DNA of 64,000 nt from Coenobita brevimanus (lineage: Eukaryota > Arthropoda > Malacostraca > Decapoda > Coenobitidae), in contig CM064666.1 in assembly GCA_032717465.1 (NCBI GenBank), forward strand, positions 4,799,528 to 4,863,527, given 5' to 3'. The notes beneath the pieces are model-generated. The model was not told where the DNA came from. It made no database searches and saw only the letters and a program-made list of their open reading frames with translations. The stretch's first letter is position 1, and the number at the start of each line of letters is the position of its first letter. Positions 1 through 12,296 of this stretch are shown piece after piece. Both the position numbers and the translations under genes were made by a program.

Positions 1-63
1 AATAGTAGTGTTAGAAGTAGTAGTAGTAGTAGTAGCAGTAGTAGTAGCAGTAGAAGTAGTACC
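1..63. repeat. AGT/AGC trinucleotide microsatellite
   Basis: Interrupted trinucleotide repeat (AGT with AGC and AGA variants). It begins at the window edge, so its full length is not known. Confidence 0.9.
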
Positions 64-340
64 GTAGCTGTTGTAACGCCAGGCTCAGCTGAATGTAAAC
101 CCTGTGGGCTGCATGTCGAAGATGTTCTCATTCAGCTGTCCACTATCCTCATTTCAGGGGACAGAGTGGGGTCTTAGGGACGTTTGTATAACAGGGCAGC
201 TCCACCGCACGGTCATATCGGTGAGACCACGTGAAAGCCTCCCTTTTCATCACCTGTCATAGCAATGTAGGTGTTAATATGCTCTGAGAAAAATCCACTT
301 AGGACGGAAAAGTTGAAAATAACTAGTCCAGAATACCTAT

Positions 341-487
341 AGCCAGATACTTTAACCCCAGAAGGGGTGGTTACAAAATAATCAACGCCATGTCACTCTG
401 TCCTCCGCCATCAGGCTGTCGTCTCTCCAGCTCATCCCCTCGTCACTCATATACCTGTTCACCTCATCTTCAGTCTTCCCCTCCTAC
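341..487 (-). mobile_element. RTE-like LINE, 3'-terminal fragment
   Basis: The plus strand reads like the 3' end of the LINE at 24.24-25.35 kb: a GGGGTGG word, then the same order of CACCCTGTCC/CCGCCATC-type words, a CTC-rich stretch and TCATATACCT. In the better copies this segment encodes the C-terminal tail of the LINE protein on the minus strand. Here the frame is broken and nothing upstream of about 490 matches, so this is a short, old, 5'-truncated insertion. The microsatellite tail seen in other copies is missing. Confidence 0.6.
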
Positions 488-830
488 CTCATAAGCTAAA
501 TAAAATTGTGTAGTAACAGAACAACGATGTGAAAATAATGCAAGTCTATGATATTTCTTTAAATCCTTTATCAGAGGAGTCTGGAGGCAGCATGGATACA
601 ATAAAAATGCCGGGATGGTTGTGAAGTTTTAATTCCGTAAAACCACAAATGTTTCCACGGATGTACAAATGGAAAGAACGAAGACAAAAGAATAATTGTT
701 GCATGAGAGTTGCTTCTTCAAAAATAGCATAATGAGTTTCGTGCATGACTCGTGAGTGGGAAGGTTTATTTTGCTGCGTTTTTTTAATTAGGGGCAGACT
801 ATTCATTGCAGAGAATGTGTGGTGTTGAGG

Positions 831-893
<63 letters not shown>

Positions 894-2035
894 CAGTGTG
901 TAGCTGGTTACACATATAAACAGGCAGACAGACAGACAAATATTCGCTGGAGTTTATTTACCCACTCCACATTCGACACATATATGGAGCTGAATAAAAG
1001 CGTGTGGAGATAAGAGGAACATGAAATACGTCATTGGCGAGAAAGGTTTAAGTCTGCGAACTCTTTGAAACCTGGGCTGAAAAAAAAAAAATATTAACGA
1101 TGCTCATAATAAAATACCCAAGTGATCCTTTATGCCTCACAGGATTAATTAAGCTGGTTTTTATCGCATAGAAGTCCTGGAGGATCCCTCATCTTGGAAA
1201 AAAATCTGTCGGCGTTAGGGTAAATAAAATGTCTTACTAAGATGTTCTCAGCCTTGATATTTAACGCCCTCAATCCGATGATGTATTTTCTATATTATTC
1301 TTGCTGTCCTTTTACGATTATAATTACTTTGGCAGAGGCGTTTGGACCTGCAGGCTAAGAGTTAGTCCTGTGAGTACTGTAGTCGGTTTGTTTTCATTTG
1401 ACGGAACTGGACTACTGCCACAATTTGACCACTAAGGCGTTATGGCAGGAAATTCAATGAGCCTTATCTATGGGGCAGGAATGAATCTCCTTGGTTACGG
1501 GTCAGATCAACTCTTCAGGCTGACTACACTTGTCTTATCAACTGAGTGGGAGGCTTCCATAGGCTACAGTAAATGTACTACAGTGTTGAAGATAAACGCT
1601 GATTTTTTTTTCTTTCCTGGCTCTGCAGCTAGGTGTAGACTTCACAGTTCCTTCCCTGAGGCCCAGCACTCCTCTTACGTACCACACAGCTGCACATTTC
1701 GCCACTTTGGCTCTAATACTAGGACTCAAGTTTCTCAATCAAGACTTGTGTACCGGTATTGATACTAGCAGGGATGTTTATGTGACATGTCAGTGAGTAA
1801 TATTAGCAGGAGTGTTTTTACGGCATGTCACTGGGTTTTTTGGAAGAACACTACTATAAAGTGGGGTTTTCCGAAATTAAATTCACCAAAAACTGTTTCC
1901 TGCCACAGCGTGGGAGTGAACACGTGCCATTTCAGACAGCAGACAACCTCTCTAACAAGTTACTGGAGTGAAGGGGTTTATAGGATTATTTATTTTTTTT
2001 TTTACCTCTGCCAAGGAAGTTAAGTTTTCACTCCT
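488..2035. other. No gene recognised; contains a GA microsatellite
   Basis: About 1.5 kb with no recognisable coding sequence. It holds a (GA)n tract at 832-889 and short A and T runs. Open frames here are short, lack known motifs and partly run through the GA tract, so I treat them as chance. Confidence 0.6.
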
Positions 2036-2290
2036 GTCCCTTTGTTTGTTGGTTGGTTGGTTGGTTTCTGATCATGTTTACGCAAAAACTACTGGGCGGA
2101 TTTCCACGAAACTTGGTAGAAGAATGGGCCTTGGCCCAAAATACACTCCATTAAATTTTGGTGCGGATCCGAATAATGGAGCGGATCCAAGATTTTTTTT
2201 TTTTTTTTCACTTTCTTTAACATTACGAGATAGGGCGTTGGCGGAAGTATGCGCTCCACTGAGTGCTATTCTAGTTTATTCATGTTTTCT
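2036..2290 (+). repeat. Dispersed repeat with AAAACTACTGG core, copy 1
   Basis: Starts with a (TTGG)n run and carries the words AAAACTACTGG, GGATTTCCACGAAACTTGG and GTGCGGATCC (twice). Related words occur near 47.98 kb (AAAACTACTGG) and 35.1 kb (CGGATTTCCACCAAA), so it belongs to a dispersed family with at least three diverged members here. Similar sequences are familiar from other animal genomes, but I cannot name the element class. A 128-codon frame across it has no recognisable domain. Confidence 0.55.
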
Positions 2291-2577
2291 TCGAACGCTG
2301 TTAATGGGTTTACAGAGACTAATAACTGGATGGGTTAGATACAACCTTCATTAGCCACTTTTCTACTAGGAATCCCTTCTAATCTTGAATATGATTGTCT
2401 GCTGGTGCATTGATAAAAAAAATAAAAAAAATAAAAAACGCATGGGAGTGGAGGAGTTACCCTTTATGATCGTTATTTTCGTTTTCTTTTTTCTATATTC
2501 AACCAATGTCATTCACCTCCAGGGAGACCTTTTGTACTGGATTTCTAATATATAAGCTTATATAACCCTTTCCTTTG

Positions 2578-2645
2578 TGCTGCCGTGCATCAGTGGTTAG
2601 CGTACCCGTCTTGTGATCAGCAGACCCCGAGTCTAAATGCCCCCA
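2578..2645 (+). mobile_element. tRNA-derived SINE head (fragment)
   Basis: CAGTGGTTAGCGTACCCGTC followed by TTGTGATCAGCAGACC resembles the A-box half and anticodon region of a tRNA-like SINE head. The expected B box (GGTTCGANTCC) is reduced to a weak CCGAGTCTAAAT. The unit stops where the inverted-repeat element at 2647 starts, so it was probably interrupted by that insertion. No tRNA cloverleaf is evident. Confidence 0.45.
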
Positions 2646-2646
2646 A

Positions 2647-3642
2647 ACACGATCAATAATATTGACATCAATATGTTGACATCAATAATTGTAAGAAAAA
2701 AAAAAAAAAACACGGCGACCACGAACGTTTCAGTATTATTGATCAATATTCATTTGTAGCCTATAACTGACATCAAGCTGCAAACATCAAACCATGGAAA
2801 AGGACAGTGATGGTGTTATAGCACTTGCTCTTGTTTGGCAGTAGAAGGGAAAAAAAAATAAAGAAAAACATCGAAGATGATGGATGAAGAGATGGTCAAT
2901 GAATCGAAAGCCACATCATATGGATCTATTTAAATATGCTTGTAGGCTATGTAGGATTACATAGGCAATAAATTATTTCATTGGTAACAAATTTAAACTT
3001 GTAAATCACTAGTGTTTCATTATCATCTCCTTCCTCCATGATGTCGATATTAGCCTACTCCTTGACACTAAGTGTTTCTTGATCATTGAGGGAAAGCATA
3101 CCTTCAAAGTACAAGTGACTTGATTGATAAACTTCATCAGTCGCCACTCCCGATTTTTGTGAGTCGCAAACTTTTTTTCTTAGTTCCTTCTTGAAATTTG
3201 TAAAAAGAGAATTGATTATTTTTCACATCATCAATGATAGCTTCTACGAATGTCTGGTATTTTCTATGTAACATTTCATATGACTCCAACTTCTTGTTCC
3301 GATCGTTATATTCATCTGATTTTTTTCTTCCAAAGGGCTGGAAGGTTACGGTAAACTTGAATAACTTCACGAATAATCTTCCTAGCTTCATTATTATTAT
3401 TTTTTTTTTTGGTAGAGACTGATATCGTTCCTTCGTTCGCTATCAGAAGAGACTGGGACTCTATTGATAAATTTTACTGAAACTACCACACGCCATCAAT
3501 ATTAATGACATCAAGTCGATATTATTGACAGAAAATCAAACTCATTTTGATGTCAATGTAGTTGAACAATCCTTCAATATAACCCATACACGATCAATGA
3601 CATTGATCAGTACCAAGTATTGACCAGTAATATTGATCGTGT
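2647..3642. mobile_element. DNA element with ACACGATCAAT inverted ends
   Basis: The left end ACACGATCAAT (2647-2657) is repeated exactly in inverted form at the right end, ATTGATCGTGT (3632-3642), and again in direct orientation at 3588-3598. Subterminal TGACATCAAT / ATTGATGTCA words recur near both ends. The right end alone can fold into a hairpin with 11-bp perfect arms. An 84-codon frame on the minus strand (3137-3391) is lysine-rich but has no transposase motif I recognise. The element looks non-autonomous. No clear target duplication is visible, partly because the right flank is a GT/G run. Confidence 0.6.
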
Positions 3643-3679
3643 GTGTGTGTGGGGGGGGGGGCAATGTAACAGTCCAACC

Positions 3680-3915
3680 TTTGGTGGGCATTTCAAGTGC
3701 ATGTTGTAGTATGTCCTTTCATATACTTTACGCCCTGTCGGTTCTACCTATGACACAAATTTTGACAGACACAAACATAGACGCTATAACACTTCCCTCT
3801 TCACATGGATCACTCATCCTACACATACACCATATCCACATTCGTACTTGGCCAGCATTGTAAGAGTTGATTATGGCTATCACTCTTACGAGAAGATCCG
3901 GTCTTGCTGTAGACA
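3680..3915. repeat. Dispersed repeat shared with 33.3-33.5 kb
   Basis: TTCACATGGATC, a GCCAGCAT word and the TATGGCTATCACTCTTACGA...TCCGG...TGCTGTAG stretch match 33363-33478 in the same order and spacing, with scattered differences. Neither copy has a credible coding frame. Class unknown. Confidence 0.5.
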
Positions 3916-3939
3916 TAGTAATTATGTATCAAAACAAAT

Positions 3940-4070
3940 ACACATACAGAACCCTTTATACAGGTACATCTACAGTACCTTCTATCAAGTACAGATACAG
4001 AATCTGTTATACAGGTACACACAAAGAACCCTTTGCACAAGTACACATACACAACCCTTTTGCAGCGGGA
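3940..4070. repeat. 26-bp minisatellite, about five copies
   Basis: Degenerate units of 25-26 bp beginning ACACATACAGAACCCTTTAT, each ending in a GGT or AGT word. The array lies just outside the left end of the piggyBac insertion. Frames across it are artefacts of the repeat. Confidence 0.75.
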
Positions 4071-4345
4071 GGTTTTTCTGAACTTGTATGAATTCATCAG
4101 ATGCGTCCCAGAGTATCATTAATAACTGAACTGGAAGTAGCTGCATGTCACACCATAAGGGTCTTTGGTTAACCCTTCTGTGGCTACCGGTGTTAAATGA
4201 CGCGTTACTGTAGTGTGGCCGGTGGTGTCGATGCAGTGCGATCTCTAAGAAACTGCAAACAATTTTGGGAAGTGAACGAAGGTCTGGGATATTTTGACAC
4301 TAATCCACTATACCCTCCAAATCATTCAAGCTATCAGTATAGAGT

Positions 4346-6549
4346 GTGACAGTCACGAGTGGACACCCGATTTTTGCTTACCTCAAGGCCAGTATCCCCT
4401 CCCACCACCACCCTTTGCACTCGCACCAGGGCCTTACAACCCCTGAAATATGGGCTGAACTCTTCCCCAAGGATGGGAAGAGTGATGATGACCATACTGG
4501 GTCTGCAGACGAGCGTGGGAGCAGCGTAGATGACCCCTCAGATGACGATAATGATGAGTGGCGCAAGACATCAACTGAGGAGGACGATGATGACGAGAAC
4601 TTTGACGACATTGATGTTGCTCCATGTCCTTCTCGTCACAAGACTGCTGTGCCACCGACGAAGAAGAAGGCTGCAAAGCAATTATTTGCTGGAGATGAGG
4701 CCGTGGAGAAGGCGAGCACGTCGCAGGAGCGTTTGTGGCAAGAGCACAACGGGAGTTCCTCCACATGTGCTCCATCATCACCACCACTTCCTTCCACTTC
4801 ATGCGGCCTGTCACCATCCCGTGCAGTTGCACTTCTTGAGCCAGTACCAGGTACATCTTCCTCGGCACTGGAAACCTCTTCTGCCCCTCTGCCTTCATGG
4901 CAGACTAGAAAATCTATCGTGAAACGTGAAAGCCTATGAAAGATCAAATGGCCCGCCGAGCAGCAGTCACAGATACAGGCATCATCTTCCTGTGCATCAT
5001 AGCCTACTCATGCACAATGACAACTGATTTCTCACCAAGGACCTTTACGTTCGACAACAGTGACTGGTGTACGTGACACAACAGGGCTGATGGCAAACAG
5101 CTCAGTGCTCAGTTTCTTTTTTTTTTTTTTTTTTAATGAGTGCCTGAGGACACTGATTGTAACAGAGACCAACAGGGTTTTTCAACATACTACCACTGAT
5201 GATGGACTACACAGGACCTACAGAACACGGTTTTGGACTGATGTGACAGTGCCTTCCTTGTACGTGTTCTTTGCTCTGACGATTTTGATGCCTTTGGTGA
5301 AGAAGCATGTGATTATCGAACACTGGATGGCTGATGTTCTTACACGTCTCGACGTATTGGGTAAACTCGTCTTGGAACATGTACCAGAACATCCAACGGT
5401 TCCTTCAGTTCTCAGACAACACTATCACGGGCCCTACAGACAGTTTGCACAAGACCAGGCACGTATTGGAGAACCTCATAGGCAAAAAAAAATAAAAATA
5501 AATAAAAATAAAAAATCGGGGCTTTTCAAAAGGTTGTGATCGATGAGTCACTCATGTTGTTCTGTGGCTGTATTTCTTTCAGACAGTACATCCCATCTCA
5601 ACATCATTGTTTTGGCATAAAGATATTTGTACTGTGTGATTGTGAGATACGTGTGTCTAGGATATGGTAATATACACAGAGGCAACGACTGATATCCCCC
5701 ATAACAATCGTCTGGGTGTTTCTGGCTCAGTAGTGAAAAAAAATGATGGAAGATTATGTGGGTAGAGGTCACACACTCTACACAGATAAGTGGTATACTG
5801 CTCCAGAACTTGCACTGCATCTGCTCGCCATGAACATTGGGTGCTGTGTACCAGAGCGTTCTAACCACTGGTGCATGCCAATGTTCAATACTGAGCAAGG
5901 GAGGAGCACTATGGAGCTGCTACGAAGCACAGATCTTCTTGCCCTGCATTGGTGAGACAAGCGTGATGTGCACATGCTATCAACTGTGCACACAGAAGCT
6001 CTCACTGACACACGGAAAATAGATTTTGTGACAGGTGAACACATTCGAAAAGCAGATGCAGTCACAGACTACAGTTGTAGCATGTGCATGGTTGATAAGA
6101 GCAGCATGCAGACTGGTAGTGTGGAGTGCAGTTGTTGTTGTGTGAAGTGGTATAAGAAACTCTTTATCCAGTTGGCAGATGTGTGCATTCTAAATGCACA
6201 TCACTATTACTGTCAGAAAACCGGACAGACAATCTCTGTGGGGAAGTTCGTTCATGACTGCGTGTTCGAAATCTTACAGGAATACGGTCCACAGTCGTCA
6301 TTGCCATGAGGGCGTACAAATGCAATACGTGACGAAACAGACCTACTTGGTGCAAGGGAATGGACTGCTGTGCATTATCTTGAAAAGCTGTCACCACCCA
6401 GTGAAAGCCAAGGACCTACAAGAGTAAGCAGGAGTGCAACTTCCAAGAGGCAGCCGCAGGAGGAAAACTCATCACCTGGCAGTGTCACGGATGCCAGGTG
6501 GCTCTGCCCTCCCTGCTGCCCTGAGTACCATACCAATGTGAAATACTGA
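4346..6549 (+). pseudogene. piggyBac transposase (DDE_Tnp_1_7) pseudogene
   Basis: Pieces of a PGBD4-like transposase occur in order. First comes an acidic N-terminal tail rich in D, E and S (4346-4939). Next is a block with TETNR, WTDVTVP and LMPLVKKH (5130-5330). A shifted frame gives RFLQFSDNTITGP and VLENLIG (5380-5480). Then VIDESLMLF (5531-5560), the GRGHTLYTDKWYTAPEL block (about 5760-5810) and HMLSTVHTEALTD (about 5968-6010), which carry expected catalytic-core positions. The C-terminal cysteine ribbon is reduced to WQCHGCQVALP plus CPEYHT near 6496-6549. Several frameshifts, poly-T and A-rich insertions and stops break the frame. It cannot make the full enzyme. Confidence 0.85.
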
Positions 6550-7531
6550 GTGTGGAAAGAACAACTTGTAACTGGTGACAAAATAATGTGTAAGGAACTA
6601 TTTATAGAAATAAGGTTATGTTTGTGATGATGTAAGTATAACAAGGGAAGCGAAGTAGTGTAAGACTGACTAAGGAAATAAGTGTTAGTGTAAGGAAGAA
6701 TAAGAAAGTAAGTCAAGAAAAAAAAAGTGTATTTCCCAGAAAGTGTCTTTTGACCTGGGAAGGAAGGGTAGAGAGATATGCTTCCCTCTCGCTCACGACA
6801 AACTCTAGTCACAACCTACAACCCTACAAGCGAAAAAGATAAGTAATATTATATTTCTATCTTTGAGTCATTTTCCATTTGTCACTCTCTCTTTCCGAAT
6901 ATTGTTTTCCTTTATTCTTGTATTGCGGGATAAATAGCCACAGTCATCGTGTATTGTAACAGCAACTATAACTTACCTCACCATTCCCAATACCTCCTTC
7001 CACAGCGAACAGTGCTAACTTCTGGCCTTATCATTTTCCGACTGCGAGGATTGTTCCTAAACACACACAGTCGCACCCATTATCTCGAAACGGACTAAAG
7101 CTACCATCCATTTCCTCTCTTTCGACAGGCACTGTACCACTCAAAGTATGAACAGAAATCCATATAGGAATAAACATGATATTCATAAAATGGAAAAAAT
7201 TCATAATTATGATATTTATACTTCTATGTTCACATATTTTGTACTGAATTTCATTTTACATAGTTCCTGTTTTGCACAAGCACTTCAGCAACATTCTGGG
7301 TGTTCACGTAGTGGCTAGGTGGGTGGAAAACCTTCCCTTCCATTTACACCAAACCCCTCATGCGAAGTGCTAATCGCAGGTCGTATAGCATTTTAGCCAC
7401 TGCGGTTCTGCCTATACACAGAAAAGAGCACCCGTATCTGGTTAGTCTAAAAATACCATCTCTCGCCTCTCCTCACACACACTGCACCGCCCACACTACA
7501 AAAATAACTTGGTACTTGCAAAAATAAACAT

Positions 7532-7725
<194 letters not shown>

Positions 7726-8072
7726 AAAACCTCCCATATTATGTACCGATATTGTTCGTAATCTATATATCTAGTCATTTCAAACCATTTTAGCAACACT
7801 GAAATTTTGGGGGAGTGAAAATATGGATAATTCAATGTGCGATGTTTTGTCACTGCTTAGTTTTCATCGACGTGTATGAGGTCATTTGGCAAATTTTCCG
7901 CCCTTCATTGCGAAGCACAGGATGAGGTTAGAAAACTAAAAAATGCATTGCCAGTTGTGCTATACGTTTCTCTTCAGTTTGGTAAAGAAAAAATCAATTT
8001 TCGAAACTTAAAAAAAATTGTCCAGGCTGGCCAGGGGGCCCGTCAATTTCCGGAGGCACGGCCACTGATGGG

Positions 8073-8290
8073 TTAAGTGAAGCACCATATGGGTCTTGGT
8101 TAAAGTGAAGCACCATATGGGTCCTAGGTAAAGTGAAGCACCATATGGGTCCTAGGTAAAGTGAAGCACCATATGGGTCCTAGGTAAAGTGAAACACCAT
8201 ATGGGTCCTAGGTAAAGTGAAGCACCATGTGGGTCTTAACTAAAGTGAAACCCCATGTGGGTCTTACCTAAAGTGAGGCACCTTGGGCAT
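8073..8290. repeat. 28-bp tandem array (AAAGTGAAGCACCATATGGG...)
   Basis: About seven and a half head-to-tail units of 28 bp. Each starts AAAGTGAAGCACCATATGGG and ends TCCTAGGT or a variant. The middle units are nearly identical and the edges have drifted. The left flank of the piggyBac element (4143-4172) holds one diverged unit that breaks off at the same TTAA, so the transposon split this array. Confidence 0.9.
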
Positions 8291-8765
8291 GAAAAAACTT
8301 AGGATGTGACTGACTGACCGGGCCGCTGTTAGAGATGTTTGTGCATTTTAATATACATTTTATGGAATAAAGGAGTTAGCTTCAATCAGTATAATAAAAC
8401 AGTCAGGATGGAAACATAATGAACTTTAAAATGTGCACAGTGAGTTGCTAAAGGGTAAGTTTTAAAAGCCTATGTCATTTAAAACGCGGCAATAACATAT
8501 GACGTGCTTTTAGAAGGCAAATTAAGGGAACAATTTATGAAGGGAAAGGAAGGAAAAGAGTTTCTGGTGCGTGCCTGTTGCATATTATATTAAGGCAACT
8601 CTCCATGGAAGAAGCAAGATCATGCACAAGAGAGCATTAGGTCATGAATGAATAATCATGGATAATGTAATAATTAACCTGGCTGGGTATTGGCAACTGG
8701 AAAGGTACATATCTATATCTATTTATCTATATATCTACAGAGAGATTGATAGATATAGATAGATA

Positions 8766-8809
<44 letters not shown>

Positions 8810-9459
8810 GGGTCTGCAAGAGAGGTTTGTGAGGAAGGAGGGAAGGTATTCTCAGGAGCTCCATGGACCTGCCAAAGCTGCAGTACTTTCTTTTTATTTT
8901 GGCTCAGAATTTTGTCTTTTTACAGCTTGTTTTCCATAGCTTGATGGCAGAAAAAACAATGCTGTTGCTCTAAATTCTCTCCATAGCGCTATTTCGTGGC
9001 TAGCATCGTATTCCAGTGCTTATCAAATGGTACAAAAGAGCATTGAAAGTGGGGAGATGGTAATTTACTCGAACAACCAAGTTAAATTCAAAAGAATATA
9101 GATTCCATTTTAGGGCTACTTCCTTTGACCCCGGCTTTGCTTAGTGGCTAATTCGTTAGCAAGATTGTTTCAGTGGACGTTGGGGAAGCACATGAATGTT
9201 GGTTGGCAGTGTTGTGTGTCCAGCTAGTCTCATATTACAGTAATTGTTTCTTTGGCGACATAAGAGGGAGGTTTGATATGACTGCATAGAAGTGAGCAGT
9301 AGTTTGGTTTAAAGCCGGGTGAGGGGGGGGGGACACTATCCACAAAATACGGTTTTGTGGAAAAGGTTGTTTTAGTATTCTTTTTCTTGTTATACCTGTC
9401 AATGTTAAAACTGGTATAAACGATAATGGTTATCAAGAATTTTGTAATCGACAATTAGG
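8291..9459. other. No gene recognised; TATC and GT microsatellites
   Basis: A TATC/TAGA-rich tract at 8705-8766 runs into (GT)n at 8769-8808. A G run lies at 9324-9332. I saw no coding motif or element end in the rest. Confidence 0.6.
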
Positions 9460-10128
9460 GGAATAGAACACCGTCCTACAGGTGGTCGAAGGACTGAGAA
9501 TGTGATTTTAACCTGTGACCTTGACTTTCGACGGATTCTTCCCCAAAATTAAACTTCATCATTATTGCCTGACCCTTAACAATTCCAAAATGTTTGGTCT
9601 ATATCGGAAAAGAAGTGATTTGGCTAACTCAAATTCCTTTTCACAAGTCTGGTTAAAAGAAAATAATTGAGCTACATGGTCAAAATTTTTACTTTCACCT
9701 GCGATCATGACCCTTGATTGCTTGTGCTCAAAATCGAATCCCATCTTCTTTGTGTTACTGTGAATATTTCCCCCGGGTTTGTACCAAATCAGATGAATAC
9801 AGTATAAGCTGACCTTGATTTTTGACCTGTTGTTCTAAATCACAATATATCAGTCTCTTGGCTGACCCTCTTACTTCCCATCAAGTTGGCCCAAATCAGA
9901 TCAAAACTGTCTTAGTTATTTTTTTCTCACTCCGACACACACAGTCGAGTCTTGCCTTTGCCCTGTAACCTTGACCAATGACTCTTACTTCTTAAACCTT
10001 GACCAGTGACTCTTACTTCTTAAACTCAGATAGCTTTTCTTACTTTACCCTCGACCATTGCACTAAGTTTGGTGTAAGCCGCCATGTGATCTTGAGCTTT
10101 GACTATTTGGTGACCATGCCCTGAGTGA
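9460..10128 (-). repeat. TGACC-rich dispersed repeat, left part
   Basis: Irregular copies of words such as GTGACCTTGAC, CCTTGACC and TTGACCTGT, spaced tens of bases apart, with intervening CCAAATCAGAT-type words. The same family is seen on the opposite strand at 33.93-34.86 kb and as short tandems at 35.07 and 61.04 kb. The repeat resumes at 11741, so the LINE between was inserted into it. Function unknown. Confidence 0.6.
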
Positions 10129-11740
10129 GTTTTTTTTTTTTTTTTTTTTTTTTGTTTAATAACGGAACAGAGGAAGGCCAAACAAATGAAAAAATAATAA
10201 TAATCCCTACACCATAATTACTGGTGTCCTTTGTTCATAAAATATCTGTAAAAGACTTGAACAGGTGTAGGTTGAAGTTTGGAGGGAAACAACTCTGGGG
10301 AAGCGAGTTCCATAGATGCAGTTCGAGGAATGAAAGAATTCTGATAGGCAGAAGTTCTGCAAAATGGCTGAGTGACATTCCAGTCATGAGCGCTACCAGA
10401 TGCCCGTGTAGCACGAGGGAAGACATGGAGAAGTGGCACCATTGACACAACTTTGTCTGAGCATTTGCCATAATAATATCTGTAAAATAATGCAAAGGAA
10501 GCAACATTCCTTCTTACTTGTAGGGGAGGTAGTTTATTTGTAATGGCAGGGTTGTTAATAATTCTAACAGTTTTGTTCTGAATTTTGTTTAGTTGTTTTA
10601 ATGCAACCTCTCCACATGCATTCCACAAGGGTGAGCAATATTCCAGCTGAGAGTGCACATGACTCTTAAATTATAGCTAACTGCTCATCAGTGAAGAAGT
10701 TATGGACTCTGTACAATAATCCAAGTTTCTTTGAGGCGGTTTTAGAAAGTTATCTAACATGAGAGGTCCACCTGAGGGCATTGTTAAGTAAGACACCGAG
10801 AATTTCAATACTTTTGGAGGTGGGAATATTAGTAGCACTGAAGGTAATATACGAATCTGGCAATATCTGTCTATCAGTAAATTGTATATATTTAGTTTTA
10901 CTAGCAGTAAATGAGACAAGGTTGTTTTGTCCCCATTCACTGATCATAGATAGGTCTTGCTTTATGGACCTGGCTGTACTGAGTTGAGAGGTAGAGATAG
11001 TAGACTTTGTAAATGGGTGTCTGAGTGTGAATGAACTATGTAGTGTTGAGTCATCTGCATATGAGTGGATGGGATTGTGAGTGACAGATAAGAGATCAAT
11101 AATATGAACCAGGAACAGGGTTGGCGCCAGAACAGATCCCTGCGGCTTGCCGGGGTTAATTGAGTGGAAATTGGAATATACATCATCTACTTTTACTCCT
11201 ATTTTCCTGTCACTGAGATATGAGGAAATCAAAGGAACATAAGACGTTAGTCCACAGCAAGGGAGTTTGGACAGCAGGGAACGGTGCCATACTCAGTCGA
11301 AAGCTTTAGAAATATCAAGGGCTACTGCATGAGTTCCTCCATGTAGGTCAATTGATTGATGGATGGTATGAGTTAGGAGATTGAGTATGTCAATGGTGGA
11401 TCTTTCGTGGCGAAAACCATATTGTCTATCACTAATTAAGTTGTTATATTCAAGATGTTTAACTATGTGCTTATTAATTAAAGTTTCAAATACCTTACCA
11501 AAAGAAGATGTGACAGCTATTGGTCCGTAATCAGAGGGGTCAGAGGAACTTCCTTTTTTTCAGAATTGGGTGGATATTGGCTTCTTTCCATGAATTTGGG
11601 AATGAAGAAGTACGTATGCATAGTCTGAACAATTTAGCTAGAACAGAGGCAAGTTCAGGGGAACACTTTTTCAAAATAATTGAATGAGTGTTGTCAAAAT
11701 CGCATTCGTTCTCTTGTTTTTTCCTCAACCTCTCCACCAA
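10129..11740 (-). mobile_element. Jockey/BS-like LINE, 5'-truncated pseudogene
   Basis: Reads on the minus strand from about 11740 to a poly(A) tail (T run at 10131-10153). Reverse-transcriptase landmarks appear in order: LAKLFRLCIRTSSFPNSWKE (start of the finger region), DRQYGFRHERST, VALDISKAFD, PQGSVLAPTLFL, the catalytic SYADDSTLH, and the C-terminal LEYCSPLWNACG and ALFYRYYYG blocks. At 11293-11295 a stop (TGA) replaces the Arg of the FDRVW motif, consistent with CpG decay of CGA. At least three frameshifts separate the pieces. ORF1 and the endonuclease are absent. The clade name is tentative. Confidence 0.85.
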
Positions 11741-11905
11741 GTTTGATCTAAATTGGATAGAGATTATTTTCCTTTACCTTGCCATGCGACCCTAATTTTT
11801 GACTTATTGCTCTTGGAGAAAAAATTGGGTAAACCCTTGGGAGAGCTTTTGTCTCTTACACCAGGGATAAACTAAGTTTAAAATTTCAGACTTTTATTCA
11901 AAACT
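11741..11905 (-). repeat. TGACC-rich dispersed repeat, right part
   Basis: Continuation of the repeat at 9460-10128 (CACCAAGTTTGATCTAAATT, ACCTTGCC, GCGACCC), interrupted by the reverse-strand LINE. Confidence 0.5.
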
Positions 11906-11919
11906 TTTTGAGATATTTT

Positions 11920-11920
<1 letters not shown>

Positions 11921-11990
<70 letters not shown>
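11921..11990. repeat. CA microsatellite
   Basis: Pure (CA)n, directly touching the SINE that follows. Confidence 0.97.
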
Positions 11991-11992
<2 letters not shown>

Positions 11993-12241
11993 GCTCGCTG
12001 GCGCAGTGGTAACGTTCTCGCTTGCCATCTGGTAGACGGGAGTTCGCGCCTCGCTCAGGTTGCGAAAAGTTTCACTGACGAAGTGGGTGGTTACTGTCCC
12101 CCTGGAGCAAGGGGACGGGTGTGTGCGTGTGTGAAGGTCACAGTCTTGCCCTTAGATCGGACTATATGAGCTCTCAGCTCCCTTCCGGGAGGGTAAAAGC
12201 TGACGATCACGACCATCAAGTGATCCTGACCGACCCGGTGA

Positions 12242-12278
<37 letters not shown>
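11991..12278 (+). mobile_element. tRNA-derived SINE with (CA)n tail
   Basis: CTGGCGCAGTGGTAACG matches a Pol III A box (TGGYNNAGTGG) and GGGAGTTCGCGCCTC, about 40 bp downstream, matches a B box. The tRNA-like head (about 11993-12060) is followed by a roughly 180-bp body and a (CA)n tail at 12246-12278. The element lies between two CA tracts. It could be mobilised by a LINE ending in a CA tail, as the next element does, but I see no convincing sequence identity between their bodies. Confidence 0.7.
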
Positions 12279-12282
<4 letters not shown>

Positions 12283-12296
12283 CAAAGACTCTTATG

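Noticed and set aside
4434..4947. Other-frame proteins opposite the piggyBac N-terminus
   Set aside because: The acidic GAT/GAC-rich coding strand keeps several frames open. Only the plus-strand acidic tail fits the transposase.
8073..8290. CRISPR-like array
   Set aside because: The 28-bp units are contiguous without spacers, in eukaryotic DNA. It is a minisatellite.
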